From NCBI RefSeq assembly GCF_000513135.1, contig NZ_BAUV01000023.1:1-64000 (forward strand): DNA of 64,000 nt, written 5' to 3'. Shown here one piece after another: positions 54,144-62,907 of the stretch (within the stretch, counting starts at the first letter, position 1; the number at the start of each line of letters is the position of its first letter). Below the pieces are notes generated by a model. That model searched no databases and was not told the DNA's origin. It saw only the letters and a program-made list of their open reading frames with translations. The translations under genes were made by a program, and so were the position numbers. The stretch comes from Halalkalibacter akibai JCM 9157 (lineage in GTDB: Bacteria; Bacillota; Bacilli; Bacillales; Bacillaceae_D).

Positions 54144-56249
54144 GTGATAAGAGAAAAAAATCGTAACCAAAGCCAGAAGGTAAAAAAGCGATTTATTATG
54201 ATACAGGACGAATCGATTATTCATATTCACGGTTTATTTGCGATGACTAATTATCAAGTGTCAGAGCTTTTCATCAAACCTCGTGGGAAGAAGGAGTACA
54301 TGAAGGTAGGAGATTGTGAAGAATCCCATCAGTTTACCTTTATTATTGACTTACGGGAACTAATGACTCGTTTTGAAGTGAATGAAAGAAAAATGTATGA
54401 TTTTTATATTAAGGTTTCGGTTGATAAAAATGTTCTGACCGATGAAGAGCTTGAAGGTTTACCTAAGAGTGCGCTTATCAAAAATATAAATAAAATTGAA
54501 AAAGTTGAATATTTAATGCGCTTAGGTGAATTCCATCAGATGATACTAAAGGGTCTTAAGAATTATGTCTTTAAAAACAAACGGGGCTTAATGTATGTTA
54601 CTCAAAAAGGAAATATATCGTTTGCCTATAATAAAGAACCCAATACGATAAAACGAACGCTTGTTTATAAGATAGATTCAAAAAGAAATGTTTTACGCTT
54701 TAAAGGTAAGCTTTTCACAAGAAATTCGAAGCTGTTAAGAGGTACTGTCTTATTAAGGGGTAGAGCACAGGAAAGAGAAATTGAGATTCCAGCTACTTTC
54801 CATTATTTAAAAGAGGAAACTGAACAAAATTATGGATTAAATCGGTATCAGTATGAAGTATCCTTGAGGCTAGACAAGGTTAATAATTCGACTATACTTG
54901 AAGAAGACACATATGATGTCTATTTAAAACTCACATTACATGATCACGAAAAGGAAAAGATAGTTCGAGTAGGGAAGCCTACTTATCAAGCAAAATATAA
55001 AGGTATTGAAGGTTATGGCTTTAATCAGGATCAGGTTTCAGTTGTAAATCCGTATTTCACATTTAAAAAATCAAATTTGTCTTTGGAAGTCGTGAATTTC
55101 TCTCGAACTACATTTCGTTTCTTAACTATTGTGACACAATGGGCTTGGTTGCTTAGAAAATGTTTTAGAACAAAAGATGTTTGGTTAATTGGTGAACGTA
55201 CATATAAAGCACAAGATACAGGATATCATTTTTTTCGTTATATTCGAACAAACTATCCAAAAAAGAATGCATATTACGTAATAAAGCAAGATTCTCCAGA
55301 AAGGAATAATGTCGAGAAATACGGTAATGTACTTTACTTTAAATCTAAGAAGCATATTTGGAATACGATTATTTCAAATAAAATCTTTGCTTCTCATCAT
55401 CCTAATTATTTGTACCCAATTCGTACACGAAAGTTTAGTAATAAGATTCAAGCATTAAAAGTGTTTTTGCAGCATGGTGTGATGGGAACCAAAAACATGG
55501 TAGCTAACTATGGCAAGCAAGCAGTAGGTTTTGAAGTTGATTTGTTTTTAGTTAGCTCTGACTTTGAGAAACAGATGATTATAAATGATTTTGGTTATGA
55601 TGAAGATCAAGTAGCTGTAACCGGTCTATCTCGCTTTGATAGCCTATTGGCAGGAGATAGGTCCTTAAAGAAGCAAATTTTAATTATTCCAACATGGCGT
55701 GATTGGATTGGTGATCATGTCAATCGTTTTTTAAAAAGTGAGTACTATCATCGGTATAATGAATTGATCCATCATGAAAGATTAAATAGACTCGCCTCTG
55801 AGTATTCCCTTGAGATTGTCTTTTGTTTACACCCAAATATGCAAAAATTCACGTCATTTTTTAAAAATGATCACGTCAAAGTGATTAATCAAGGGGAAGT
55901 CGATGTTCAAACATTACTCAAAGAGAGTATGTTAATGGTTACAGATTATTCGAGTGTCGGTTTTGATTTTAGCTTTCTAGAAAAACCAGTGGTTTATTAT
56001 CAGTTTGATCAGGAAAAGTTTATTGGTAACAGGCCTTCACATTTAGATTTAGAGGAAGACTTACCGGGAGAGATTGTTAATCAGGTAGATGATTTGCTAG
56101 ATCTGATAGAAGACTATGCTACAACAAGTTTTACAATGAAAGAAAAATATATGCTACGCTCGGAGAAATTCTTGAAATATAAAGATCAGCAATCCAATGA
56201 GCGAATTTATGAACTAGTAAAGCATAAAGAAACAGCACGTCAATCCTAA
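54144..56249 (+). CDS. Large CDP-glycerol glycerophosphotransferase-family protein
   Basis: Up to 701 residues. The N-terminal half (about 1-300) is beta-rich with no family I can name (for example RFKGKLFTRNSKLLRGTVLL); a membrane-associating segment lies near 325-345. The C-terminal half (about 345-690) is the TagF-type domain: LIGERTYKAQDTGYHFFRYI, FLQHGVMGTKNM, SSDFEKQMI, IPTWRDWIG, LHPNMQKF, TDYSSVGFDFSF. It should transfer polyol phosphate to a lipid-linked chain. The start is unsure: GTG 54144 and ATG 54198 both lack a good RBS, and a short frame from ATG 54122 hints that the true start may be out of frame. Confidence 0.8.
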   Translation: MIREKNRNQSQKVKKRFIMIQDESIIHIHGLFAMTNYQVSELFIKPRGKKEYMKVGDCEESHQFTFIIDLRELMTRFEVNERKMYDFYIKVSVDKNVLTDEELEGLPKSALIKNINKIEKVEYLMRLGEFHQMILKGLKNYVFKNKRGLMYVTQKGNISFAYNKEPNTIKRTLVYKIDSKRNVLRFKGKLFTRNSKLLRGTVLLRGRAQEREIEIPATFHYLKEETEQNYGLNRYQYEVSLRLDKVNNSTILEEDTYDVYLKLTLHDHEKEKIVRVGKPTYQAKYKGIEGYGFNQDQVSVVNPYFTFKKSNLSLEVVNFSRTTFRFLTIVTQWAWLLRKCFRTKDVWLIGERTYKAQDTGYHFFRYIRTNYPKKNAYYVIKQDSPERNNVEKYGNVLYFKSKKHIWNTIISNKIFASHHPNYLYPIRTRKFSNKIQALKVFLQHGVMGTKNMVANYGKQAVGFEVDLFLVSSDFEKQMIINDFGYDEDQVAVTGLSRFDSLLAGDRSLKKQILIIPTWRDWIGDHVNRFLKSEYYHRYNELIHHERLNRLASEYSLEIVFCLHPNMQKFTSFFKNDHVKVINQGEVDVQTLLKESMLMVTDYSSVGFDFSFLEKPVVYYQFDQEKFIGNRPSHLDLEEDLPGEIVNQVDDLLDLIEDYATTSFTMKEKYMLRSEKFLKYKDQQSNERIYELVKHKETARQS

Positions 56250-56272
56250 TGGAGAGACGTGCTGTTTCTTTT
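56226..56272. terminator. Bidirectional terminator overlapping the 3' end of the gene
   Basis: AAAGAAACAGCACGTC / GACGTGCTGTTTCTTT 16-bp stem. The left arm lies within the last codons of the glycerophosphotransferase gene and the T-rich ends serve both converging genes. Confidence 0.88.
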
Positions 56273-56276
56273 GCTA

Positions 56277-58445
56277 TTAGTCAACTAAATTTCTAATTTG
56301 ACCATAAATATTATTTGTAATAACTATATGACCACCAAGAACGTTAACATCACTATAATTCGTACGAGTTAAGTTAGTTCTAGTTGTATTATGAATGGAA
56401 CGTGTTCCATCAACAAGAATAACTCCAACATTTTCTTTTGCAGCTAATGCAGCTCCTGATAGTGCATCTTCATGACGCTCGGATGTAGCCAAATAAACTT
56501 TATTGGTATTTGGTTTGAAATGGTTAAAAGCTGCTATATTCGTATCAAAGCGAGTAGCACCTTCAATTCGTCTAGGGCTAGGGAGATTCTTAGCCACATT
56601 TTCTGAAATTGCCATTGGTCCACCAATAACTAGTGTATTTTTAACATTAAGTCTCTTTAATGCGTCTTGAGTGGCTTTTGGTACTTGTTTAGTGTTCGCT
56701 AATAAGATAGGAATTCCATTAGCTCCAGCATATGAAGCAACAGAAAGTGCATCTTGGAAACGATTATCACTAACAATAATGGCTTGATTTGCCCCATTTG
56801 GAGCAACTTCATTAGAAATCAAAGCAGCCGTATCATGCATATTATTACCAGCAATTCTACGAACGTTCGTAACGCCATTTATTTTCCTTATATCGTTTAC
56901 GACGTTATCTTGAATAGCTAAGGGCCCACCCAGTACGATGACTTGTTTGGCGCCTAAGCGGATAATTTCATTCCTTGTAACATCATCTAAACGATTTTGT
57001 CTGGATAAAAGTAATGGTGCATTGTGCTTTGCTGCTAATGGGACACCAGCTAAAGCATCTGAGAACCGATCGCCACGTGTAATAATTACTACATCTGACT
57101 TGTTCCAGCCTTCTTGACTGATAAGCGCAGAAGTCGCATATGCATTTGCACCTTGAATCCGTGATACTTTTGTTTCTTCAATATATCTTGCAGCTATCCA
57201 CCCAGTACGGTTATTAACTCTTACCTGGTACCAGTCATTACTATTTTTTTGCAAGATTTCAACATCTTGATTTGCTGCAATAGTAGTAATTAGAGTGTTT
57301 GCTGCAACTCTTGGCTCAGAACGTAAGTTAACATTTGAGGTCGTAAACCCTTTTTTACGATTAGATTGTGTTTCAGCTGGTTTACTTGTTAGTACAGAAT
57401 AATCTGGTGGGTTACCAGGTTGATTCTGATATCTAGGAATATCGTAAGCTAATGTGTAATTTGTAACCATACCATAAAGGTTAGCCATACGCGTAGTTTG
57501 TTTTACAGCCCAACCAATATCGGTTGCATATTGGTGAGTCGCTGGATTTGCTGGATTCCACTTCATTTTGTAAAGTGTATCTTGACCGCGATTCAAATAG
57601 TTACGAGCAACAAATTCAGCTCCACCAATGATAGCTGCTTCTGGGGTAAACCACCCTTGATCGTAGGCATACTGAGCACCACATGTGTGAGGACAACTAT
57701 CAAAAGCTCCAATCCCGTACATATTATAAACCGTTTTGCCCTGTACTTGAACACCTCTAGCAAGACTAGATAATCCATTACCAGTCTCTAACAAAGCATG
57801 TGAAATTAAATAGATTTCATTTACTTTGTGAGTTTTTCCTGCGTTGATAAAAGCCTGTCCTGTTCCTCTTAATGCTCCTTTATCAAACAAAATTTTATCA
57901 TTCAACTCACGAGCATCTAGTCCAGCACTTTCTGATAGTTTTAAGAATTGAAAGAATTGATTTGAGCTTGGTTGAAAATTATTTGGGTTAAGATATTGTT
58001 CAATGTCTGTGGGACTAGCATTAACCCATGTTTTGTTGTAAGCAATTTGGTACCAAATATAACCATCTTGTCCTCTAGTAGAACCTAGGACTGTTAAAAT
58101 GTCACCACTTTTAACTAAGCCAATTTCCCAAAAGTGGGTACCGGCTCCACCTCTAACTCTAACATTCGTTACATTCCCTGTACTCGAACGATTAACAGTT
58201 CCTGACTTTGGATTACTAGGATTATCAACTGTTAGAAAATCTGATCGTATAAATGTGTCATATTTCTTATCAGTCTGTCCTTTGGCATTAACTTGCAATT
58301 GTAGCGCATCTGCGAAGCTAATATTGTAATTCGTAATCTGATATGTACTAGCTTGTACAGATTGAATAGGAATACTAGTAATCAAAAGTAAAGCAATTAG
58401 AAAAGGCGAGCATAGTTTAATTAATTTACTTAGACGAATTTTCAT
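56277..58445 (-). CDS. GH73 N-acetylglucosaminidase with SH3 and three CWB2 repeats
   Basis: 722 residues: signal peptide (about 1-32), bacterial SH3 domain (about 80-145), glucosaminidase domain (about 160-350) with the catalytic Glu220 in SHALLETGNGLS and the NMYGIGAFD segment, a second SH3 (about 368-430; VNLRSEPRVAANT), and three CWB2 repeats (about 430-722). GH73 enzymes cut between GlcNAc and MurNAc; this one should act in wall turnover or cell separation. Its CWB2 repeats are most like those of the subtilase at 20.2 kb. No clear AGGAGG; AGGAGGTAATG precedes the ATG on the minus strand. Ends the polymer locus with the LCP gene. Confidence 0.92.
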   Translation of the reverse strand: MKIRLSKLIKLCSPFLIALLLITSIPIQSVQASTYQITNYNISFADALQLQVNAKGQTDKKYDTFIRSDFLTVDNPSNPKSGTVNRSSTGNVTNVRVRGGAGTHFWEIGLVKSGDILTVLGSTRGQDGYIWYQIAYNKTWVNASPTDIEQYLNPNNFQPSSNQFFQFLKLSESAGLDARELNDKILFDKGALRGTGQAFINAGKTHKVNEIYLISHALLETGNGLSSLARGVQVQGKTVYNMYGIGAFDSCPHTCGAQYAYDQGWFTPEAAIIGGAEFVARNYLNRGQDTLYKMKWNPANPATHQYATDIGWAVKQTTRMANLYGMVTNYTLAYDIPRYQNQPGNPPDYSVLTSKPAETQSNRKKGFTTSNVNLRSEPRVAANTLITTIAANQDVEILQKNSNDWYQVRVNNRTGWIAARYIEETKVSRIQGANAYATSALISQEGWNKSDVVIITRGDRFSDALAGVPLAAKHNAPLLLSRQNRLDDVTRNEIIRLGAKQVIVLGGPLAIQDNVVNDIRKINGVTNVRRIAGNNMHDTAALISNEVAPNGANQAIIVSDNRFQDALSVASYAGANGIPILLANTKQVPKATQDALKRLNVKNTLVIGGPMAISENVAKNLPSPRRIEGATRFDTNIAAFNHFKPNTNKVYLATSERHEDALSGAALAAKENVGVILVDGTRSIHNTTRTNLTRTNYSDVNVLGGHIVITNNIYGQIRNLVD

Positions 58446-58645
58446 TACCTCCTAACTATTAATATATGTTTGAACCTTATATTAGTAGTGAAAATAAGAC
58501 TCTTTTTCTATTATCGTGGATTTTTATTAAAAAGTTAAGTGGTTTTTTGAGAAAAAAACAGTTTTAATGGGTGATTTTGTAATAAAAAGTAGAAAAGTGC
58601 GGATAGCATCGTGCTTTTAGGAAATGTGTAAATTTCATTTTGTAT

Positions 58646-58680
58646 AATAAAAACTGTCATCCTAAGATAGAATGACAGTT
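58646..58680 (-). terminator. Terminator of the LCP gene
   Basis: AACTGTCAT / ATGACAGTT stem, with TTTTTATTAT on the minus strand after it. Confidence 0.75.
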
Positions 58681-58692
58681 GAATTGAGAATA

Positions 58693-59706
58693 TTAGTAAC
58701 TCTCCTCTATTAGATTAGAAGAATTGGTTTCTATATTTTGGAAGCCGTCAATCTCGAGGTGTTGCTTTAATCGAACTTGAATGTCGAATAAAGACTGTTC
58801 ATCAACTTCTAAATAGAAGATCCCATTTAATCTCATGTTATTTCCTTTTAATTGCATCGTCTCAATTTCATTTAATGAGGTAGCGTAAGAATGAAGAGCA
58901 AGAATGTTAGGAAATGTTAAGCTTGTTAAAAAGCTATCACCAACTGCATTCATGACAGAATCAAAATTTGAGATAGAAGAGAATGTCGCACCCTTTTTTA
59001 TAATTCCTTCTATTACTTGCTGTTGGCGTTGTCCTCTACCAATATCTCCATTTGCTTGAGGATGTTTTCTCATTCTAGCAAATGCTAAGGCTTCTGCTCC
59101 ACTTAAATGCTGTTTTCCTTCTCTAAATTCAAAGTCACTATTTGTGCTTTTTTCAACAAATTCAAAGTCAAACGGAACATCAACTTCAATCCCACCTAAA
59201 GCATCAACTACATCAATTAACCCTTCAAATTTCACAAGAGCGTAGTAATCTATTGGGATATCTAATAAATTTTCAACGGTAGCTATAGCCATATCAAGCC
59301 CACCATAGGCATGAGCATGATTAATTTTATCCATTGTTCCTCTTCCGACCAACTCGACGCGACTATCACGTGGAATACTAGTTAAAATAATTGACCTTGC
59401 TTCTTTGTTAAAAGTGGCTACAATCATTGCATCTGTCCGAGCTCTAGACTCACCTGGTCTAGAGTCATCGCCGAGAAGTAATACTGAAATGTTATCCTTA
59501 CTCGGATTAACAGCTTCTAATCGCCGTTCCGATTTTTCTCCCCGATCCAACTCTTGTTGTGAACCAGCTGTTACATTCGCAACTTTATAAACGAAATAAC
59601 TAGCTGCACTGCCAGTCGCTATAAGTAATAAGACGGTCAAAAGACCGATAATGCGTATTAACCTTTTTTTCCTGCTTTTGCGGTTTTTAAGTCTAGAATC
59701 CTTCAT
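58693..59706 (-). CDS. LCP-family polymer-peptidoglycan ligase (LytR/TagU type)
   Basis: 337 residues: basic cytoplasmic start, membrane anchor (about 18-40), then the LCP domain with LLLGDDSRPGESRARTDAM, ILTSIPRDSRVEL, KINHAHAYGG, EALAFARMRKHPQANGDIGR with the Arg/Asp residues that hold the lipid pyrophosphate. These enzymes move finished wall teichoic or similar polymers from undecaprenyl pyrophosphate to peptidoglycan. ATG 59706 is preferred over GTG 59718, which overlaps the AGGAG. Its location next to the polymer genes points to the last step of the pathway. Confidence 0.92.
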   Translation of the reverse strand: MKDSRLKNRKSRKKRLIRIIGLLTVLLLIATGSAASYFVYKVANVTAGSQQELDRGEKSERRLEAVNPSKDNISVLLLGDDSRPGESRARTDAMIVATFNKEARSIILTSIPRDSRVELVGRGTMDKINHAHAYGGLDMAIATVENLLDIPIDYYALVKFEGLIDVVDALGGIEVDVPFDFEFVEKSTNSDFEFREGKQHLSGAEALAFARMRKHPQANGDIGRGQRQQQVIEGIIKKGATFSSISNFDSVMNAVGDSFLTSLTFPNILALHSYATSLNEIETMQLKGNNMRLNGIFYLEVDEQSLFDIQVRLKQHLEIDGFQNIETNSSNLIEESY

Positions 59707-59718
59707 AGAACTCCTCAC

Positions 59719-60282
59719 TTCTAAATTAATTTAATATTATATGAGAGAAATAGATTATTATAACTAAATTCAACGTGAAGTCACACTTATTGTTATGTTA
59801 TCTAATTTTTATGATTACGTAAAGATAAAAAATGTGATTAATCGACACAATTTTTAACAATGTCGTATAAAGTTGGAATAACTTGTTGGATGGAAATATT
59901 GGTTGCTTTTTAATTTTAATATAGGAAATGTATTTCTGTGGAATTATACCAACATAATTTATGCTTGTTCACTCCATTTATACATTTGTACACCTGGAGG
60001 GTAAATTCGTAATAAAAATCATTTATTAATACTGATTTCGAAAAATCAGTACTTATTTCTGTGGTTTTTGCATATAGAATCGTAACTTGTTATATCGTAT
60101 GTGAGAAATCCTCACAATAAAAAAACTATTTTAAAAAGATTGAATATTGCATTAGACAAATAATTCACTTATAATGGCGTTAGTCCAATTTACGAAATTT
60201 GCAGAAAAATATGAAAAACTATATAAATTTCGTATTGAAATTCATATTTTCTGTAAAATGCGATAGTAAAGTGAGTGGTCAT
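59719..60282. other. Long AT-rich intergenic region, with AsnC-box-like repeats
   Basis: No supported ORF. Near the right end, TTTACGAAATTTGC (60189-60202) and AAATTTCGTATTGAAAT (60226-60242) resemble each other and the sequence after the regulator gene (60739-60760). They could be binding sites for the Lrp/AsnC protein encoded next to them. The frame of that gene is open back to 60199, but the part before 60283 does not look like the family. Confidence 0.4.
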
Positions 60283-60735
60283 ATGGGGAAATTAGATGAT
60301 ATTGATTTAGCGATACTTGGTTTCTTGCAGGAAAATGGGAAACGCTCTTATACAGAAATAGCTAAGCTGCTTCATGTCAGTGAAGGAACGATCAGGACGA
60401 GAATCAACCGAATGTTAAAAGATGGCGTATTTGAATTTATCATTCATATGGACCCGAATAAAATTGGACTAAATGTACAGGCAATTATAGGGATTACGAC
60501 AAAGCTAGGTCAGCAGGAGCAAATTGCCCGAACATTAAATAGTTTTCAAGAAGTTCGGTTTGTTGGAGCTTTTTCTGGTCAGCATGATTTGATTTTACAA
60601 GCTTATTTCAAAAACAATGATGAACTTGTTCATTTTGTAAATAAAGAACTTGCGAAAATGGAAGGAATCCTTTCTGTGGACGTGAGCATTGAACTAAAAC
60701 AATACAAAGATTCATTTTCTTACATCGTAAAGTGA
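60283..60735 (+). CDS. Lrp/AsnC-family transcription regulator
   Basis: 150 residues from ATG 60283, the normal family length. N-terminal helix-turn-helix starting LDDIDLAILGFLQENGKRSY, recognition helix within SEGTIRTRINRM, then the RAM effector domain (VQAIIGITTKL, EVRFVGAFSGQHDLILQAY). The family senses amino acids or other small molecules and often controls its neighbours. Upstream RBS is weak. The peptide transporter operon starts 183 bases downstream on the same strand, so control of peptide uptake is a fair guess. Confidence 0.88.
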   Translation: MGKLDDIDLAILGFLQENGKRSYTEIAKLLHVSEGTIRTRINRMLKDGVFEFIIHMDPNKIGLNVQAIIGITTKLGQQEQIARTLNSFQEVRFVGAFSGQHDLILQAYFKNNDELVHFVNKELAKMEGILSVDVSIELKQYKDSFSYIVK

Positions 60736-60738
60736 CTT

Positions 60739-60760
60739 AAATTTTCGAAATTTTACGAAA
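60739..60760. promoter_or_regulatory. Candidate operator between the regulator and the transporter genes
   Basis: AAATTTTCGAAATTTTACGAAA contains a near-palindrome centred on TTCGAA and repeats the ACGAAAT-type motif found ahead of the regulator gene. Assignment to the AsnC-type regulator is inference. Confidence 0.35.
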
Positions 60761-60918
60761 GAAATGAATTGGTAAGAAGGGCAATGGTAAAGGCATTTCT
60801 ATTCTATGAAGCTAATAATCTAGTAGACTTCAAGTAGTTGGTAAAAGTTTACCATTGTGAAACGCTTTCATTACACGGTACGATAATTGTAGGTAAAGTC
60901 TTCTATGAAGAGGTGAAG

Positions 60919-61908
60919 ATGGTGACGAAACAGCCATTGTTAGATGTTCGTAATTTAAAAACGTATTTTTATAAAAAGGGTAAAGAACTTCCAGTTGTAG
61001 ACGATGTTTCTTTTCAGGTTCATGAAGGAGAGACCGTTGCAATTGTAGGTGAGTCTGGTTCAGGTAAAAGTATGACGACTTTATCTATTATGCAGTTAGT
61101 TCCAGCACCAGGTGGGAAAACGGTTGGTGGAGAAATACTCTTTAACGGGGATGACCTTCTCAAGCACGGTCAAGACCGCATGTTTAAAGTGCGTGGAAAT
61201 GATATCGGGATGATTTTCCAGGAACCGATGACGTCGTTAAATCCTGTTTTAACGATCGGTGATCAGTTAATGGAAACACTCATCTATCATCAAAAGTTAT
61301 CGAAAAAACAAGCTTATGCTAGAGCGAAAGAAATGCTTGAGCTTGTCGGGTTCTCGCGCATTGATGAGATTCTGAGTGACTACCCACACCGATTATCAGG
61401 TGGGATGCGTCAGCGTGTCATGATTGCAATGGCGATGAGCTGTGATCCAAAGCTTTTAATCGCAGATGAGCCAACGACGGCGCTTGACGTGACCGTACAA
61501 GCCCAAATTCTTGATTTGATGCGTGGCTTAAGTGAGAAGTTTAATTCTTCTATTATCTTAATCACCCATGATCTTGGAGTGGTTGCTGAGCTTGCTGACC
61601 GCGTTGTCGTCATGTATGCAGGCCAAGTGGTGGAAGAAGCAGATATCGTTCCACTTTTTGATAAGCCATTACACCCATACACAGTTGGGTTAATGGAATC
61701 AGTTCCAAAGCTGGATGTAGAGCAAGATCGTTTAACGTCTATTGCAGGGAATGTACCAACTCCTGACAATTTTCCGAAAGGCTGTCGTTTCGTAACACGC
61801 TGTCCACTTGCGTTTGATCGCTGTCAGAAGGAACAACCTGAGTTAGTTGAAGTGGAAGCAGGAAGAAAGGTTCGATGTTTCTTGCATGAGGAAGGGAGAA
61901 ACGAGTAA
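60919..61908 (+). CDS. Oligopeptide ABC transporter ATPase, AppD/OppD-like
   Basis: 329 residues from ATG 60919 (GAGGTG just upstream). Nucleotide-binding subunit: Walker A VGESGSGKSMTTLS, Q-loop IGMIFQEPMTSLNPV, signature RLSGGMRQRVMIAM, Walker B LLIADEPTTALDVT, His in LITHDLGV, and the oligopeptide/dipeptide C-terminal Cys region (CRFVTRCPLAFDRC). It pairs with the F-type ATPase, overlapping it by one base. The order D, F, then binding protein is that of the Bacillus subtilis app operon. Confidence 0.92.
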   Translation: MVTKQPLLDVRNLKTYFYKKGKELPVVDDVSFQVHEGETVAIVGESGSGKSMTTLSIMQLVPAPGGKTVGGEILFNGDDLLKHGQDRMFKVRGNDIGMIFQEPMTSLNPVLTIGDQLMETLIYHQKLSKKQAYARAKEMLELVGFSRIDEILSDYPHRLSGGMRQRVMIAMAMSCDPKLLIADEPTTALDVTVQAQILDLMRGLSEKFNSSIILITHDLGVVAELADRVVVMYAGQVVEEADIVPLFDKPLHPYTVGLMESVPKLDVEQDRLTSIAGNVPTPDNFPKGCRFVTRCPLAFDRCQKEQPELVEVEAGRKVRCFLHEEGRNE

Positions 61909-62907
61909 TGAGTCTACAAACAAACAATGAAGTTTTGCTAGAGATAAAAGGCTTAAAAAAATACTTCCCGATTAAAAAAGGTTTTTTCCAACGCACAGTT
62001 GGGAACGTTAAGGCCGTTGATGGGATTACGTTTTCAATTAAAAAAGGTGAGACGTTTGGTCTGGTAGGAGAGTCTGGTTGTGGAAAATCGTCTGCTGGAC
62101 GTACGATTATGCGATTGTATGAGCCAACGGATGGCCAGATCATTTTTGACGGTAAGGATATCTCTACTTTAAAAGAAAGAGAACTGTTGCCATATCGTCG
62201 CGATATTCAAATGGTTTTCCAAGATCCGTTCTCGTCTTTAAATCCTCGTAAAACCGTTGCGGCGATTTTAAAAGAGCATTAAGTGTTCACGGCCTATATA
62301 AAGGAAAAGAACGTCAAGAATTCATTGAGCAATTAATGGAGAAGGTTGGATTAAATCCTTCTTACGCAAACCGTTATCCACATGAGTTCTCCGGTGGACA
62401 GCGTCAGCGAATTGGAATTGCGCGTGCACTTGCTTTAAATCCGAAGTTAATCATTGGCGATGAGCGGTATCGGCACTTGATGTGTCTGTTCAATCTCAAG
62501 TATTGAACTTAATGAAGGATTTGCAAGAGGAATTCGGCTTAACGTATTTATTTATCGCCCATGACCTTGGGGTTGTGAAGCACATCTCTGATCGTATTGG
62601 GGTTATGTATCTAGGTAATATGATGGAGGTTGCGAGCAAGAAGGACCTTTATGCTGAGCCGCTTCATCCGTACTCACAGGCACTTATGTCTGCAGTACCG
62701 AAGTCTCATCCATCTGAGAAAAAAGCTGATCGCATTATTTTAAAAGGGGACATTCCGAATCCTTCCAATCCACCTTCAGGTTGCGTGTTCCATACGCGCT
62801 GTCCAAAGGCAATGGATCACTGTAAGGTTGATATTCCTGCATTTAGAGAAGTTCGTAAAGATCGTTATGTTGCTTGTCATCTTTATAATGATGAGCGAGG
62901 CCAATAA
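61908..62907 (+). pseudogene. Oligopeptide ABC transporter ATPase, AppF/OppF-like, two frame breaks
   Basis: The start overlaps the stop of the D subunit (TAATG). The frame gives LKKYFPIKKGFFQR, Walker A VGESGCGKSSAGRT and MVFQDPFSSLNPR, then stops at 62282. Coding continues one frame back ([16 protein letters not shown], signature [14 protein letters not shown], Walker B LIIGDE) and shifts again inside DEPVSALD before the last frame, which runs to 62907. One lost C near 62274 and one near 62465 (CC to C each time) explain both; the repaired length is about 333 residues, normal for the family. Residues are otherwise perfectly conserved. Confidence 0.88.

Noticed and set aside
61739-62143. Minus-strand frame across the two ATPase genes
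   Set aside because: Antisense of conserved ATPase motifs; no RBS.
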